This document shows, one piece after another, positions 12,301-23,061 of a stretch of DNA of 40,236 nucleotides. Position 1 is the first letter of the stretch, and each line of letters begins with the position of its first letter. The notes beneath the pieces were generated by a model that was not told where the DNA came from, made no database searches, and worked only from the letters and a program-made list of their open reading frames with translations. The stretch lies in assembly GCA_028456385.1 (NCBI GenBank), contig JALNQF010000364.1, forward strand, positions 1 through 40,236, in the 5' to 3' direction. This DNA comes from Ophiosphaerella korrae. Taxonomy: Eukaryota; Ascomycota; Dothideomycetes; Pleosporales; Phaeosphaeriaceae. The translations under genes and the position numbers were made by a program.

Positions 12301-13560
12301 ACTATAGAACTAATCTAGAGAAATTATAGATTTAGTAAGATAAAAGAGAAAGTAATATAGTTTATTAAAGAATACGTAGATTACTAAAAGAATAAGTATA
12401 AGATATATATACTCTATAGAAAAATATAAGTAATTAAGATACTAGAAAAACTATAGATAGATATTGCAATAGACTTTATTATAAGACTACTAACGTTAAA
12501 AGACCTAGTAATAGGAATAGGATATAATATAATAATAGTAATTATAGACTAATTTATAAAATACGCTAAGATAGAGAAATTCTAAAGTAACTATATAGTA
12601 GATTAGCTAAGATATATACTACTAGACGTACTAATATAAAGATATAAGATACTAAAAAGTATTATTAGTAATAAAGATAAGCTTTTTATATTTAATTACT
12701 ATATAACGCTACTTATTATAATAGAAACAAAAAAGAAGCTATTAATAGCCTATTATCTATAGATAGATAGATAGATAAAGTAGACTAATAAAATATTAAA
12801 AATATACCTAAGGATTTATAGTAATTAGAAGTAGAATAATTAGGTATTACTATTACTTATAGTATAATTAGTATATAATAATAAGTACTTAGAAGTAATA
12901 AGTAAAATACTATATTTTATAAACTATAGGATACACCCTAATTTATTTAAGAGAATACTACTAGGACCTAAGATAGAAGTAGTATTAGTTAGAGTTAAAG
13001 ATATATAAGAACTCTATAATAAGATAAGATAAAAACTAGAAGAAGCTTAGAAATAATATATTTTATATATTAATTAAAAATAAAAAATAGTACCTAAGCT
13101 AAAAAAAAAGATAAAGCGTATCTTTATATAAAAAATCTATAGACAAATTAACTTAGTAAAAGACTAGACTATATTAAAGTTACACTATTTTTAATTAAAG
13201 AAGATAATAGGCTAGTAACAAAAATACTAGAACTACCTAAAAATACTAAAGTATACTCTAAGTTCTATATAAGCTTACTAGAACTAGCTAAAGTAAAAAT
13301 ACTAGTATAGCAACAATTCTAATAATAGAAAGAGGAAAATAACAAGTTTAAAGTTAAAGACTTATAAAGATATTAAGAAATAGGATATAATACCTTCTAA
13401 AGTATATAGTTTCTCTAAGAGTAGCTAGTAAAATAGAAAGGCTAATTAGTAAGTAAAAATATATAGAAACCTAAAGCTAATCTATAGAATTATTAGTAGA
13501 TACTTAAGAAAGTAAGAAATAAGTACAATATACTAGGATATAATAGATATATTAGTAGAA
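9300..13560 (+). pseudogene. pol of the family-2 element with C-terminal chromodomain
   Basis: The protease C-terminal I-L-G-(L/M)-P-W-L-type block lies near 10460-10500. RT begins near 10790 with the classical L-P-x-(H/Y)-x-x-x-D-(H/Y)-x-I-K-L segment and has its catalytic box at 11295-11306 (Y-L-D-N, from YLDD). RNase H follows. In integrase, an Asp at 12472-12474 sits in I-D-F-I, and the second catalytic Asp codon at 12670-12672 now reads Asn, 66 codons downstream. A chromodomain is readable at about 13340-13520: F-K-V-K-D-L, then L-V-K-x-K-G, then P-K-A-N-L-Q-N. The frame changes between RT and its neighbours, so small indels as well as RIP stops are present. Confidence 0.88.
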
Positions 13561-14182
13561 AAAAGTTCTATAATAAACCTAACTATATAGAGCCTATAAA
13601 GTACCTTTAGTTATAATAAATTTATCTAATAAGCTAATAGTAGACTAGATAGTAAGAGAGGAGGTAGTATTAATAGTAGTAGTAGAGTAGTTAAGAACTT
13701 ACGCTAAAACCTTATTACTTTCTTACTCTAACTCTAATACTAGGTATAAGGCCTTATAATAAGTACGCTCTTTAGTAGATTTTAATATTTTCTTATTATA
13801 TAGTAAATAAGTAATAATAATAGTAAGAAGTTTTTTATTATTATTAACTTTTTTATAAAACTTTTTATAAGTTTAATTAAGAAACTCCTAAGTTATACTA
13901 ATATAAAGACGCCTTATATAAGTATACTTAGTATACTTTAAAGTAAAATCTAGTATAATAAAATAAATAAGACCTAAAAGAGAATAAAATAGATAAGGTG
14001 TTTTTAAAATATAGTATATAGTAAAGATTTCTAATAAGAGATAAAGTCTATAATATTATAAAAGAAGTAATATTATAGTAAGATAGTTTTTAACTAGAAA
14101 GTAGAGTAAACTACTTATAAGCTAAACCTAGCTAATAGAGGCCTAGGCCTAAAGATAGACTTAGCGTAAGAAAGGAGGATAG
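13561..14182 (+). other. 3' region of the family-2 element, between pol and 3' LTR
   Basis: About 620 bp. An Arg/Gln-rich reading can be followed for a few dozen codons past the chromodomain (a repeated TAG/TAA tract near 13660-13690 could be former poly-Gln). I recognise no domain. It ends in the purine tract aaaggaggatag that primes plus-strand synthesis next to the LTR. Confidence 0.5.
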
Positions 14183-14626
14183 TATTATAATACTAAGTAG
14201 TAGGTAAGCTATTATATTATACGTAATTAGGTAAGTAATATAGTATAGTAGAAAATATAACTATTTAGTAGTAAATACTCTAGAGCGAACGCTCTAAAGT
14301 AAACGCTTTAGAATAAGTACTCTAGAGTAAATATATTAGAGTAAGCGCTTAGAAATAAATACTAGATAGTAAGTATATAGGAACGTTAATAGACCTTTAT
14401 AAACTATTATATTTAATTTTTTTTTTTATACTTTTATCTTAATAGAGTATTTTAACTAATACTTTAATTAGATTCTTATCTATTTATTAATACTTATATA
14501 CCTTGTAATACTCTAATAAGAGCTAACTATTAATTAAGTTAAGTAACTAACTTATTTATTAACCTCGCCTATCTTATAAAAGCCTACTTACCCTTATTAC
14601 TTTTACTTAGTTCTAAGAACTTAATA
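14183..14626 (+). repeat. 3' LTR of the family-2 element with expanded internal array
   Basis: 444 bp, about 57 bp longer than the 5' LTR. The extra length is a run of CTCTAGAG/GCTCTAAAGTAAACGCT-like units at about 14270-14365, absent or single in the 5' LTR. It ends TTAATA at 14626 and is followed directly by mid-integrase sequence of copy D. Confidence 0.88.
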
Positions 14627-15594
14627 GATAGATAGTTAGAATATATAAATTAAATAGTAGAATAGTACCTAAAATACTACTTTAACTATAACTAGAATAA
14701 CTAGGTATAGTTACTACTTATAGTATAACTAGTATATAATAGTATAAAGAATATAGTAATAAAAGTATTACTTTTTTTTATAAACTATAGATTTAACTCT
14801 AATATATACTAGAAACTAAGATTTTAAGTATTTTAGTTTCTAAGAATAGAAAACATTACTAATAAGCTAAAAGAAATATATAATTAACTTTAATAAGTTA
14901 TAGAATTTTTATAGGATTAAATAATAAAGTATTATAATAAGAAATACTAAAAGAAACTCTAATTTTAAGAGAAGGAAATAGTATAGTTAGTATAAAATAA
15001 TATTAAAAGTAAATAACTAAGCTTAAAACTAGGTTATATAAAGATAAGACTATATAAAAAAAAAAAAGTTATACTAGTTATATTTAGATTAAAACTATAA
15101 GATAAAATAAAGATATACTTTATATTCTATAGAGTACTACTAAAGAAAGTACTATAAGAAGTAAAACTACTAGTATATAAAGTAGATATTTATAGAAAAT
15201 AAAAAAAATAGAATATAAAAAAAATCCTAGAATATTAGTTTTATAATAAGAAGAACTACTATATAGTAAGATAAATAAGTACTAATAAAAAGAGTAACTA
15301 TAGGAAAATATATAGAAACTAGAAGATAACCTTAACTACTTTAAGAAACTAAAGAAGTTCTAAAGTTAAAACTATCTAAGCTACTTTATAGTAAACTAAA
15401 ATTTTTTATAATACTACTAGTAGATAAAGAGATAATAGGAGCGCTTAAAGTAGTAGAAGCTAGAGTAGCCTCTATAATAGTTTTAAAGTTAAGCTTAAAC
15501 TCTAAGAAAGTAGCTTACTTAATAGACTTTATATTATTTAAGGCTTTTATCTTATAAAGATAAACTAAGTAAGTATAATTTTTTACTTATATAG
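14627..15594 (+). pseudogene. Family-1 copy D, part 1: integrase C-terminal half to post-chromodomain
   Basis: Starts mid-integrase just after the (D/E)-R-Q-L block, runs through the integrase tail and the chromodomain (about 15200-15360), and continues to the site of copy B insertion. It aligns along its length with copy A 6870-7850 and copy B 20800-21760. The 5' part of this copy is absent, and its boundary is the family-2 3' LTR. Its last bases tatag (15590-15594) are the left target duplication of copy B. Confidence 0.88.
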
Positions 15595-16051
15595 TATTAT
15601 AGGCGTAATAAAAGAAATTAAGATAGAGCTAATTAGCTCTAACTTAGATACTAATAAAGTATAAGATAAGTAGAGTAATAACTTTAATTAGGAGACTACT
15701 TACAACTAGGATATATAGTAGTAATCTATAGTTATATATAAATAGATTAGAGTAATCTATAATAATATATAAATAGATTAAAGTAATCTATAGTTATATA
15801 TAAATAGATTAGTAGTAATCTATAGTATTGTATAAATAGATTAGTACGAGTATATAGTTAATAGGATACGTATTACTAAGATAGTATTAGTAATCTAATC
15901 TCTAACCTAAAACGCTAATACTTAATATTATACATATAAATTATCTATTATTTATAGTTATTACTAGTTACTATATAAGCTTTTACTATTACTTTGTAAT
16001 CTACGTATAACTTAAAAGTTATTAGGAAGTTAACCCTAGTAACTTATTACA
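15595..16051 (+). repeat. 5' LTR of copy B
   Basis: 457 bp, starting TATTATAGGCG (TG lost to RIP) and ending CTTATTACA. Contains four tandem 31-32-bp units at 15721-15844. Each unit is an inverted repeat of the form TAATCTAT...ATAGATTA. Confidence 0.95.
15721..15844. repeat. Tandem palindromic array in the family-1 LTR
   Basis: Four units of 31-32 bp, each beginning GTAATCTATA and ending AATAGATTAG, so each could fold as a hairpin. The same array is at 22316-22440 in the 3' LTR. Other LTRs of the family carry different arrays at this position. Confidence 0.85.
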
Positions 16052-16112
16052 CCTTACTAATTTCGTTATTATAAGAAGCGAAGCGTAAGTAGTATATAGT
16101 CTAGCTAATATA

Positions 16113-17240
16113 ATAGTAGAAAGCTTAACTAAATAAATAGCTAAGGTACCTAGGAGTAGTTATAAATTAGATAGTATAGTATAGGAAATAATTAAAGATT
16201 GTATAAATAACTTAATATTAGATAAAGAAGATATAAAGATAGTAATTAATACTTTAGAAATATAGAATAAAGAACTATAAGACTACGTAAAGTAAAATAA
16301 AGTATAAATTAAAGCTATTATTAAAGGTTAGAACTAAATAGAACTAATTACCTAAAGACTAGAGATAAGTATAATAAAGAAACTACCTAAGATACCTATT
16401 CTTAAAAAGTTTAATAGAATAAGGGAAAAACTAAGACCTTTTATAGTATTAGTATAACTCTAGATAGATATATAACTACTATACTTTAATATAGAAGAAA
16501 AGAAGGTAATATATATTAGAATATACTTAGAAGAAGATATAATAAAATAGTTTAAACTTTACTAGATAAACTATATAATATACGCTCTAATAATATAGAA
16601 GGATAAAACTAGAGCTATTTGTAGAAAATATAAATACTTTACTAGATAAATAAGAGTAGTATTTAGAGATATAGATATTACTTAATAAGTAGAAGAAAAA
16701 CTTAAAGGACTTATACAAAGTAAAAGTATTCCTAAATATATATTATAGTTTAAATAACTATTATAAAATATAGAATAGAATAAATTAGCTCTAATATTAC
16801 AATTTAAATAAAGACTAAATATAAAAATTCGATACAAAATAATTTATATAGAGAAACCTAGGATACTAGAAGCTCTAAAGTAATAGGTAATATAAATTAA
16901 TAATAATCTTTAAGAATAAAAAAAGAATAAGTATAGTAGCTAACCTAGAAACTAGGATATTAGAGACCCTATAATCCTTAATACTAATAAAGATAGAAAG
17001 AAAAAGAAGAATAAAAACTTTACGTACTTTAACTATAGTAAGAAAAGCTACTACGTAAAAGACTACTAGTTATAAAAGAAGAGAGATATAGTATATTATA
17101 AGTATAGAAAACTAGAATACTTTATAAAAGTCTATAAAAGTAAAGACTATAAGAAAGATAAAGAAGCCTAATTAAAGATAACTAAAAGAAAAAAGAAGTA
17201 CTAAAAGTATAAGCTAAGCCTTAAAAGAAAGTAGCTAGAA
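16113..17240 (+). pseudogene. gag of copy B
   Basis: Complete family-1 gag reading. A mixed N-terminal region with alternating charges precedes the Retrotrans_gag core: K-K-L-P-K-I-P at about 16380-16400, then a W/Q-rich capsid segment to about 16850. Two CCHC knuckles follow at 17025-17066 and 17094-17135, with all ligands now Tyr. ATG at the likely start (near 16113) has become ATA. The frame from 16104 through the second knuckle continues in phase into protease at 18333, so gag and pol appear to have been one open reading frame. Confidence 0.88.
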
Positions 17241-20040
17241 GTAAAGAAATATAGTATATAATACTCTATTAGACTTTTTATTATAAAGATAACTACTATA
17301 TATATCTTTTTAGTAGGTAAAGAGTAGGATATCTTTTATAAAAAAATAGAGTAGTAGTAATAAAAAAAAATAAAAGCGTAGCTAGAACAAATAGTATACG
17401 TAATAAACTTACTAATAGAAGACTTAGAAAGGGAAGAACCTTAGATATTATTAATCTAGGCTAAAGAACTAGTACTAGATAAAGAGACTACTATAGCTTC
17501 TTCTAAAGGACTATAAGAAAGTAAGAGATAAAGTAGTATAAGAAGTATAGAATACGCCTAGCTAGATATATATAGCTATACTAGTTATATAATAATAAAT
17601 ATAGAGGAATAAAATAAATAATAAAAGTTTATTTAGAAATACTTACTAGTTGTAAGTATAGAGGAAGTGTATAAAGACTAGAAAGAATATAACTCTAGAG
17701 AAATAAAGTTTATACTATTTTAGAAATAGATAAAATAATATATAGTTATAGTAAGAAGAATACTTATATAGAGAGAATAGTAATTCTTTATAAGAAAAAT
17801 ATAATAAATTAACAAAGCCTATATACTAAGAATACTAATAGTATACTATATCTTAATAATAGATATACTTAGAAAAGACAAATACTAGGAAAGAGATAAT
17901 AAAATAATAAACCTAAAACATCTAGTATACTTTAAAGTATTATAGATATTATACCTAGAAAAAAATTATATTATATATAGGAACTCTAAAGTAAATAATA
18001 GTATATAGCCTATAAGAAAAAGAGGCTATAACTATATAAGAGTAATTCTAGTAGAAGATATCTAAGGATAGGAAACAATACCTAAAGAAGGATACCTAGT
18101 AGTAAGGCTAGGACTAAAACTATTAAAGAAATATATCTAAGGAGGACTATAGTATAAATATACGTATAATAAATACTTAAAATACAAAGAATATAAGCTT
18201 AAAGTAAGGCTATAGCCTTAAAAAGATAGATAATTTACAAAACTACTAAATTAAAAATAGCTAGAAGGTATTAGAGGCCTATATATTACAAAGATAAGTA
18301 CGTACTAAAAAAAGAAAGTATAATTAATAATTAATAGTAAAGCTACAAGAAACTTTATATTAAAAAAGTTTGTATAAATATAAGGAATATATTATATAAT
18401 AAAGAAGTACCCTTAACAACTAAGTATAATTAAAGGAAAACTATTCTAAGAACCTATTAGGTTTAAGATAGTTTCTTTTACGCTAGAATTAGAAAAGATA
18501 ATAATTAAAAATATAGTTATAGATATAACAACGATTAATAAAGAACAAGATATAATACTAAGAATACTATAGTTATAGATAATAAACCTATATATTAATT
18601 AGAGAATAGGAAATATTAACTACTATAAGATAGAAATATTAAAAGCTAATATAAGCACCGATAAAGGAGAATTCCTTAAAGAATATAAGAAATAGGAAAA
18701 ATAGCTTATAGAGCCTAAAGACTATCTTCTAGAATATTAACTATAGGACTTAGTAATAGACCTAAAAGAAGATAAAGACGTAAGAAAGAGCCTAGTTTAT
18801 AGAAAAATAGAAGAAAAGTCTAAGATTAAATAAGTATTTATTAAAAATATAATAAAGAAAGGATAGATATAAGAATCTAAATCCTTAGTAGTATATAAAC
18901 TTATATTTATAGATAAAAAGAGAATAAGTAATAAAAGACTTTACGTAGATTTTAAGAAAACTAACGTAATTATAAACAAGAACTAATACTTTTTACTATA
19001 AATAAATAAAATATAAAACAAGCTATAAAAAGAAAGATCTTTATAAAACTAGATATCTAAAACGCCTACTACTAAATTAGAATTAAGGAAGGTAATAAAT
19101 AGAAAATAGTATTTAGAACGTAATATAGATTATATAAATATCTAGTTATACCCTTTAGCTTAATAAATATACTAGTAGCCTTTTAGAAAAGAATTAATAT
19201 AGTACTAAGAGAGTACCTAGACGTATTTACGTTTATATACCTAGACGATATCCTTATATTCTTAGAAATAGAGGAAGAATACGTATAATACGTATATAAG
19301 GTACTAGAGAAATTAGTAGAAAGTAAACTATTTCTTAAAATAAGAAAATACAAGTTCTATACAAAAGAAATAGATTTCCTTAGGTTTATTATTAAACTAA
19401 GAAAAATTAAGATTAACTTAAGAAAAATTAAGTTAATTAACAAATAGCTAATACTAAAAAACCTAAAAGAGGTATAATAATTTTATAGGTTAGTAAACTT
19501 TTATAGAAAATTAATAATAAGATAGTCTAAAGATATAGAACTTATAGTAAAACTTATAAAAAAGGATATACTATTTAAATAGATAAAAGAATATAATAAA
19601 GTATTTAATATAATTAAGAGAAAGTTTATAAAAAACCTAGTTATTAGAATATATAACCTAGACCTACTAGTAATAGTAAAAATAGACGTATCTAACTTAG
19701 TCTATAGAATAGCACTAATATAAGAAGATCTAAAGACTAAAAAAAGTACTTAGTTAAATACTTCTCTAAGAAAATAAAGCTAGTAGAGCTTAATTACCTA
19801 ATCTATAATAAGGAAATACTAGTAATCTATAAAGTATTTAAGTAATAAAAAGTATACTTACAAGAAGTAAAGTAATAAATAAAGGTCTATATAGACTATA
19901 AGAATCTTATAAAATTTATAATAAATAAGGACTTATTATAATACTATATAAGATAGTAGAAATTCCTATTAATATTTAATTTAGAAATTATATATATAAA
20001 AAGAAAAGATAACTAACTAGTAAACGCCTTTAGTAGAAGA
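17241..20040 (+). pseudogene. pol part 1 of copy B: protease, reverse transcriptase, RNase H
   Basis: The protease D-S-G-A-T box is at 18333-18347 (now N-S-K-A-T) and is followed by the I-L-x-x-x-x-L-x-x-x-x-P-x-I-N-W block near 18550-18600. RT runs from about 18880 with an intact catalytic Y-L-D-D box at 19238-19249, one of the few catalytic motifs here untouched by RIP. A single-base deletion around 19020-19050 puts RT out of frame with protease. RNase H begins D-V-S-N-L-V-Y at about 19684 and extends to the T-K-R-K-D-N-like linker near 20000. Confidence 0.9.
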
Positions 20041-21540
20041 CTAAACTTATAAGAAGAAGTAAACGCTACTAGTATAGTTCTAGTTAAGAATAAAGAAGAA
20101 TACTTAGTCTTAAATATACCTAGAATAGCTATAATACTTAAAAGAAAAAGTAGCGAGCTAGATAAATAGATTTAGAAAATAACGTAAAAAGTATCTAAAG
20201 AAATAAAGAAACTAGAGATCTAAAAAGACTTATATAAGTATATAGAAAGATATATATTCTTAGAAAAATCTAAAGAGAATTTATATAATAATTCTATAAA
20301 CTACTAGTATATAGATACTAAGAAATAAATAAAACCTTAGATAGGTTACTATAAGACTACTATATCCTAAAAGTAAGATAATTAGTAATAGAAGTACTAT
20401 AAGATTATATAAAATATTATAGAAATAAATATAATAGATATATACTATATAAGATATTATAACTAATTAAAATACTAGAATAACTATAAAGAGTTATTAT
20501 AATAGACTTTATTATAAAGTTACTTAAGTCTAAAGACTTAATATTAGGAGTTAAGTATAATAGAATTTTAATAATAGTAGATAAACTTATAAAGTACTTA
20601 TACTTTAGACTATATAAAGAAAAAAGTAGAATAGAGGCTACTATATACTAGGCTCTAGGAACTATAATTAGTTAATATAGACTACTAGATAAGATTATTA
20701 TAGATAGAGACGTAAGGTTTATATTAAAACTATAGAGAATAATTATAGTATAATTAGGAATATAATACGTAATATCTACTATATATTACCTATAAATAGA
20801 AAGATAATTAGATTAAATAAATTAAATAGTAGAATAATACTTAAGATACTACTTTAACTATAATTAGAATAACTAGGTATAGTTACTACCTATAGTATAG
20901 TTAGTATACAATAGCGTATAGAACGTAGTAATAAAAGTTTTACTTTTTTTTATAAACTATAGATTTAACCCTAGTATATATTAAATACTAAGAAATATAG
21001 AATCTTAGTCTCTAAGAAGAGAAAAACTTACTAATAGACTTAAAGAAATATATAATTAATTAAGATAGGACGTAGAGTTCTTATATAATTAAATAGTAAA
21101 ATATTATAATAAGAAGTACTAAAAAGGACCTTAATTTAGAGAGAGAGAAAAAGTATAGTTAGTTAGGAAAAATGTAAAAAGTAAACAACTAAGTTTAAAA
21201 CTAGATTACGTTAAGATAAGACTATATAAAATTAAGAAGAAAGTTATACTAGTTATATTTAAACTAAAGCTACTAAGTAAAATAAAGATATACTTAACTT
21301 TCTATATAGTACTAATAGAGATAGTACTATAAAACGTAGAACTACTAGTATATAAAGTAGATACGTATAGAGAATAAGAAGAATAGAAAGTTAAAGAAAT
21401 CCTAGTATACTAGTTCTATAATAGTAGGAACTATTACTTAGTAAAATAAGTAGGTATAGATAAGAAAGGATAACTATAAGAAGATATATAGGAACTAGAA
21501 GATAATCTTAACTACTTTAAGAAACTAGAAGAGTTCTAAA
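20041..21540 (+). pseudogene. pol part 2 of copy B: integrase and chromodomain
   Basis: The H2C2 zinc finger region is at about 20270-20400. The catalytic core has Asp at 20505-20507 (I-I-D-F-I) and at 20703-20705 (I-I-I-D-R-D-V-R-F), 66 codons apart. The third acidic residue region follows in I-V-E-Q-Y-L. The C-terminal GPY-like region is followed by a chromodomain at 21394-21537: K-E-I-L-V-Y-Q-F, Y-Y-L-V-K, then Q-E-L-E-D-N-L and a C-terminal helix K-K-L-E-E-F. Chromodomains at this position bind methylated H3K9 and steer integration to heterochromatin in characterised chromoviruses. Confidence 0.92.
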
Positions 21541-22189
21541 ATTAAAACCTTCTAAAGCGCCTTATAGTAAACTAAGAAAATTAACGTTATTACTACTAGA
21601 TAGAGAGGTAATAGGAACACCTAATATAATAGGAATAGCTTCTACTATAGCTTTAAAATTAAGTTTAGACTTTATAAGAGTAGCTTACGTAATAGACTTT
21701 TTATTATTTAAGGCTTTTATCTTATAAAGATAAATTAGATAAGTATAATTTTTTACTTATATACTTAGAATCTAATTACGTTCTTTTTTAGCTTTAGTAA
21801 TCTATTTAGATAGTTTATCTTAAGTATAGTTAATAGCTCTCCTTATTATAAATAAGTATAGATACGTAAATAAGTATTATTAACCTATATTCTATAAGAG
21901 ATACGCTAGAAAGATTATAAGAAATATAAGTATTAGTATAAATATATACCTTATAAGCCTTACTATATTTTAAAGAAATATACTCTAGAAGAGGATTTAA
22001 AAACTTATAACAAGAATAAGAAAATATAGTAATACTATAACGTAATATATAATCTACTAATTAAAGATAATAGAGAGTAGACTTAGTAAGTATAAGAGAG
22101 GATAAGGAGCTTAATATTAATAAAGAAACTAAGTTAATAACTTTAGCTTTAGAATAAATAAACTAGAACCTATCTAGAGAAGGAGATAG
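21541..22189 (+). other. Post-pol region of copy B with a candidate extra reading frame
   Basis: About 650 bp between chromodomain and 3' LTR. Reading TAG/TAA as former Gln/Trp, two overlapping frames look protein-like. One is Lys/Tyr-rich at about 21900-22130. The other, from about 22080, contains K-E-L-N-I-N-K-E and L-I-T-L-A-L and continues through the purine tract into the LTR. The second has counterparts in copy D (about 22960-23060) and in copy F on the other strand (about 26079-26150), with third-position differences. No domain is recognised. Coding status is unproven. Confidence 0.45.
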
Positions 22190-22646
22190 TGTTATAGGCG
22201 TAATAAGAGAAATTAAGATAGAGCTAATTAGCCCTAACTTAGATACTAACAAAGTATAGGACGAGTAGGGTAATAACCTTAATTAGGAGACTACTTACAT
22301 CTAGGATACGTAGTAGTAATCTATAGTTATATATAAATAGATTAGAGTAATTTATAATAATATATAAATAGATTAAAGTAATCTATAGTTATATATAAAT
22401 AGATTAGTAGTAATCTATAGTGTTGTATAAATAGATTAGTATAAGTATATAGTTAATAGGATACGTATTACTAGGATAGTATTAGTAATCTAATCTCTAA
22501 CCTAGAACGCTAATACTTAATATTATATATACAAATTATCTATTATTTATAGTTATTACTAGTTACTATATAAGCTTTTGCTATTACCTTATAATCTACG
22601 TATAACCTAAAGGTTATTAGGAAGTCGACTCTAGTAACTTATTATA
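22190..22646 (+). repeat. 3' LTR of copy B
   Basis: 457 bp, keeping the original TG start (TGTTATAGGCG). Same length and same palindromic array as the 5' LTR. Its start is fixed by the purine tract agaaggagatag. Followed by the right-hand target duplication tatac and resumption of copy D. Confidence 0.95.
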
Positions 22647-23061
22647 TATACTTAAAATCTAATTATATTCTTTTTTAGCTTCTATAATCTATATAGATAG
22701 TTTTTCTTAAGTATAGTTAATAGCTTTTCTTATTATAAATAAGTACTATTAACTTATATTTTACTAGAGATACGCTAAATAGATTATAAAATAAATAAGT
22801 ATTAGTATAAATATATACTTTATAAGCTTTACTATACTTTAATAAAAAATAAATTAATAAAGAGTTTAAAAACCTATAATAAAAATAAAAGAATGTTATA
22901 ATACTATAGTATAATATATAATATACTAACTAAAGATAATAAAGAGTAGACTTAGTAGGTATAAAGAAAGTAGATAAAAAACTTAATATTAATAAAGAAT
23001 CTAGATTAAAAACTTTAGCTTTAAGATAGAGAAATAAAAACTTACTTAAAAGAAGAAATAG
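22647..23061 (+). pseudogene. Family-1 copy D, part 2: post-pol region
   Basis: Continues copy D exactly where 15594 left off and runs parallel to copy B 21770-22189. Ends in the purine tract agaagaaatag before its own 3' LTR. Heavily RIP-mutated. The candidate downstream frame (K-K-L-N-I-N-K-E) is also seen here. Confidence 0.85.

Larger units (their letters stand above)
7894..14626 (+). mobile_element. Family-2 chromodomain Ty3/Gypsy element
   Basis: Two related LTRs (7894-8280 and 14183-14626) enclose gag-pol in the same orientation. The 3' LTR is preceded by a purine tract ending in aaaggaggatag. LTR ends are TG..CA altered to TA..TA by RIP. The order gag, protease, RT, RNase H, integrase, chromodomain places it in the chromoviruses, but the sequence is clearly distinct from family 1. 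The flanks disagree: aatct at 7889-7893 in copy A, gatag at 14627-14631 in copy D. The two LTRs also carry different numbers of an internal repeat. This copy is therefore probably a recombinant of two insertions. Confidence 0.88.
15595..22646 (+). mobile_element. Full-length family-1 chromodomain Ty3/Gypsy element, copy B
   Basis: 7052 bp with two 457-bp LTRs of exactly equal length and matching internal arrays, so this is a single intact insertion. It is inserted in copy D: left flank tatag, right flank tatac (22647-22651). The uninterrupted site in copy A reads tatac, so the duplication holds with one mismatch. LTR termini form an inverted repeat (TGTTATAGGC, with GCCTATAACA preserved at the LTR end of copy C). 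The purine tract agaaggagatag precedes the 3' LTR. No tRNA-type primer-binding site beginning TGG is seen after the 5' LTR. Confidence 0.95.

Noticed and set aside
15721..15844. Regular 31-32-bp repeats resembling a CRISPR array
   Set aside because: The units are directly adjacent with no unique spacers, sit inside a retrotransposon LTR, recur in the partner LTR, and the sequence is eukaryotic.
21541..22189. An env-like gene in the post-pol region
   Set aside because: No signal peptide, transmembrane segment or glycoprotein-like pattern is visible. Only an unassigned candidate frame is reported.
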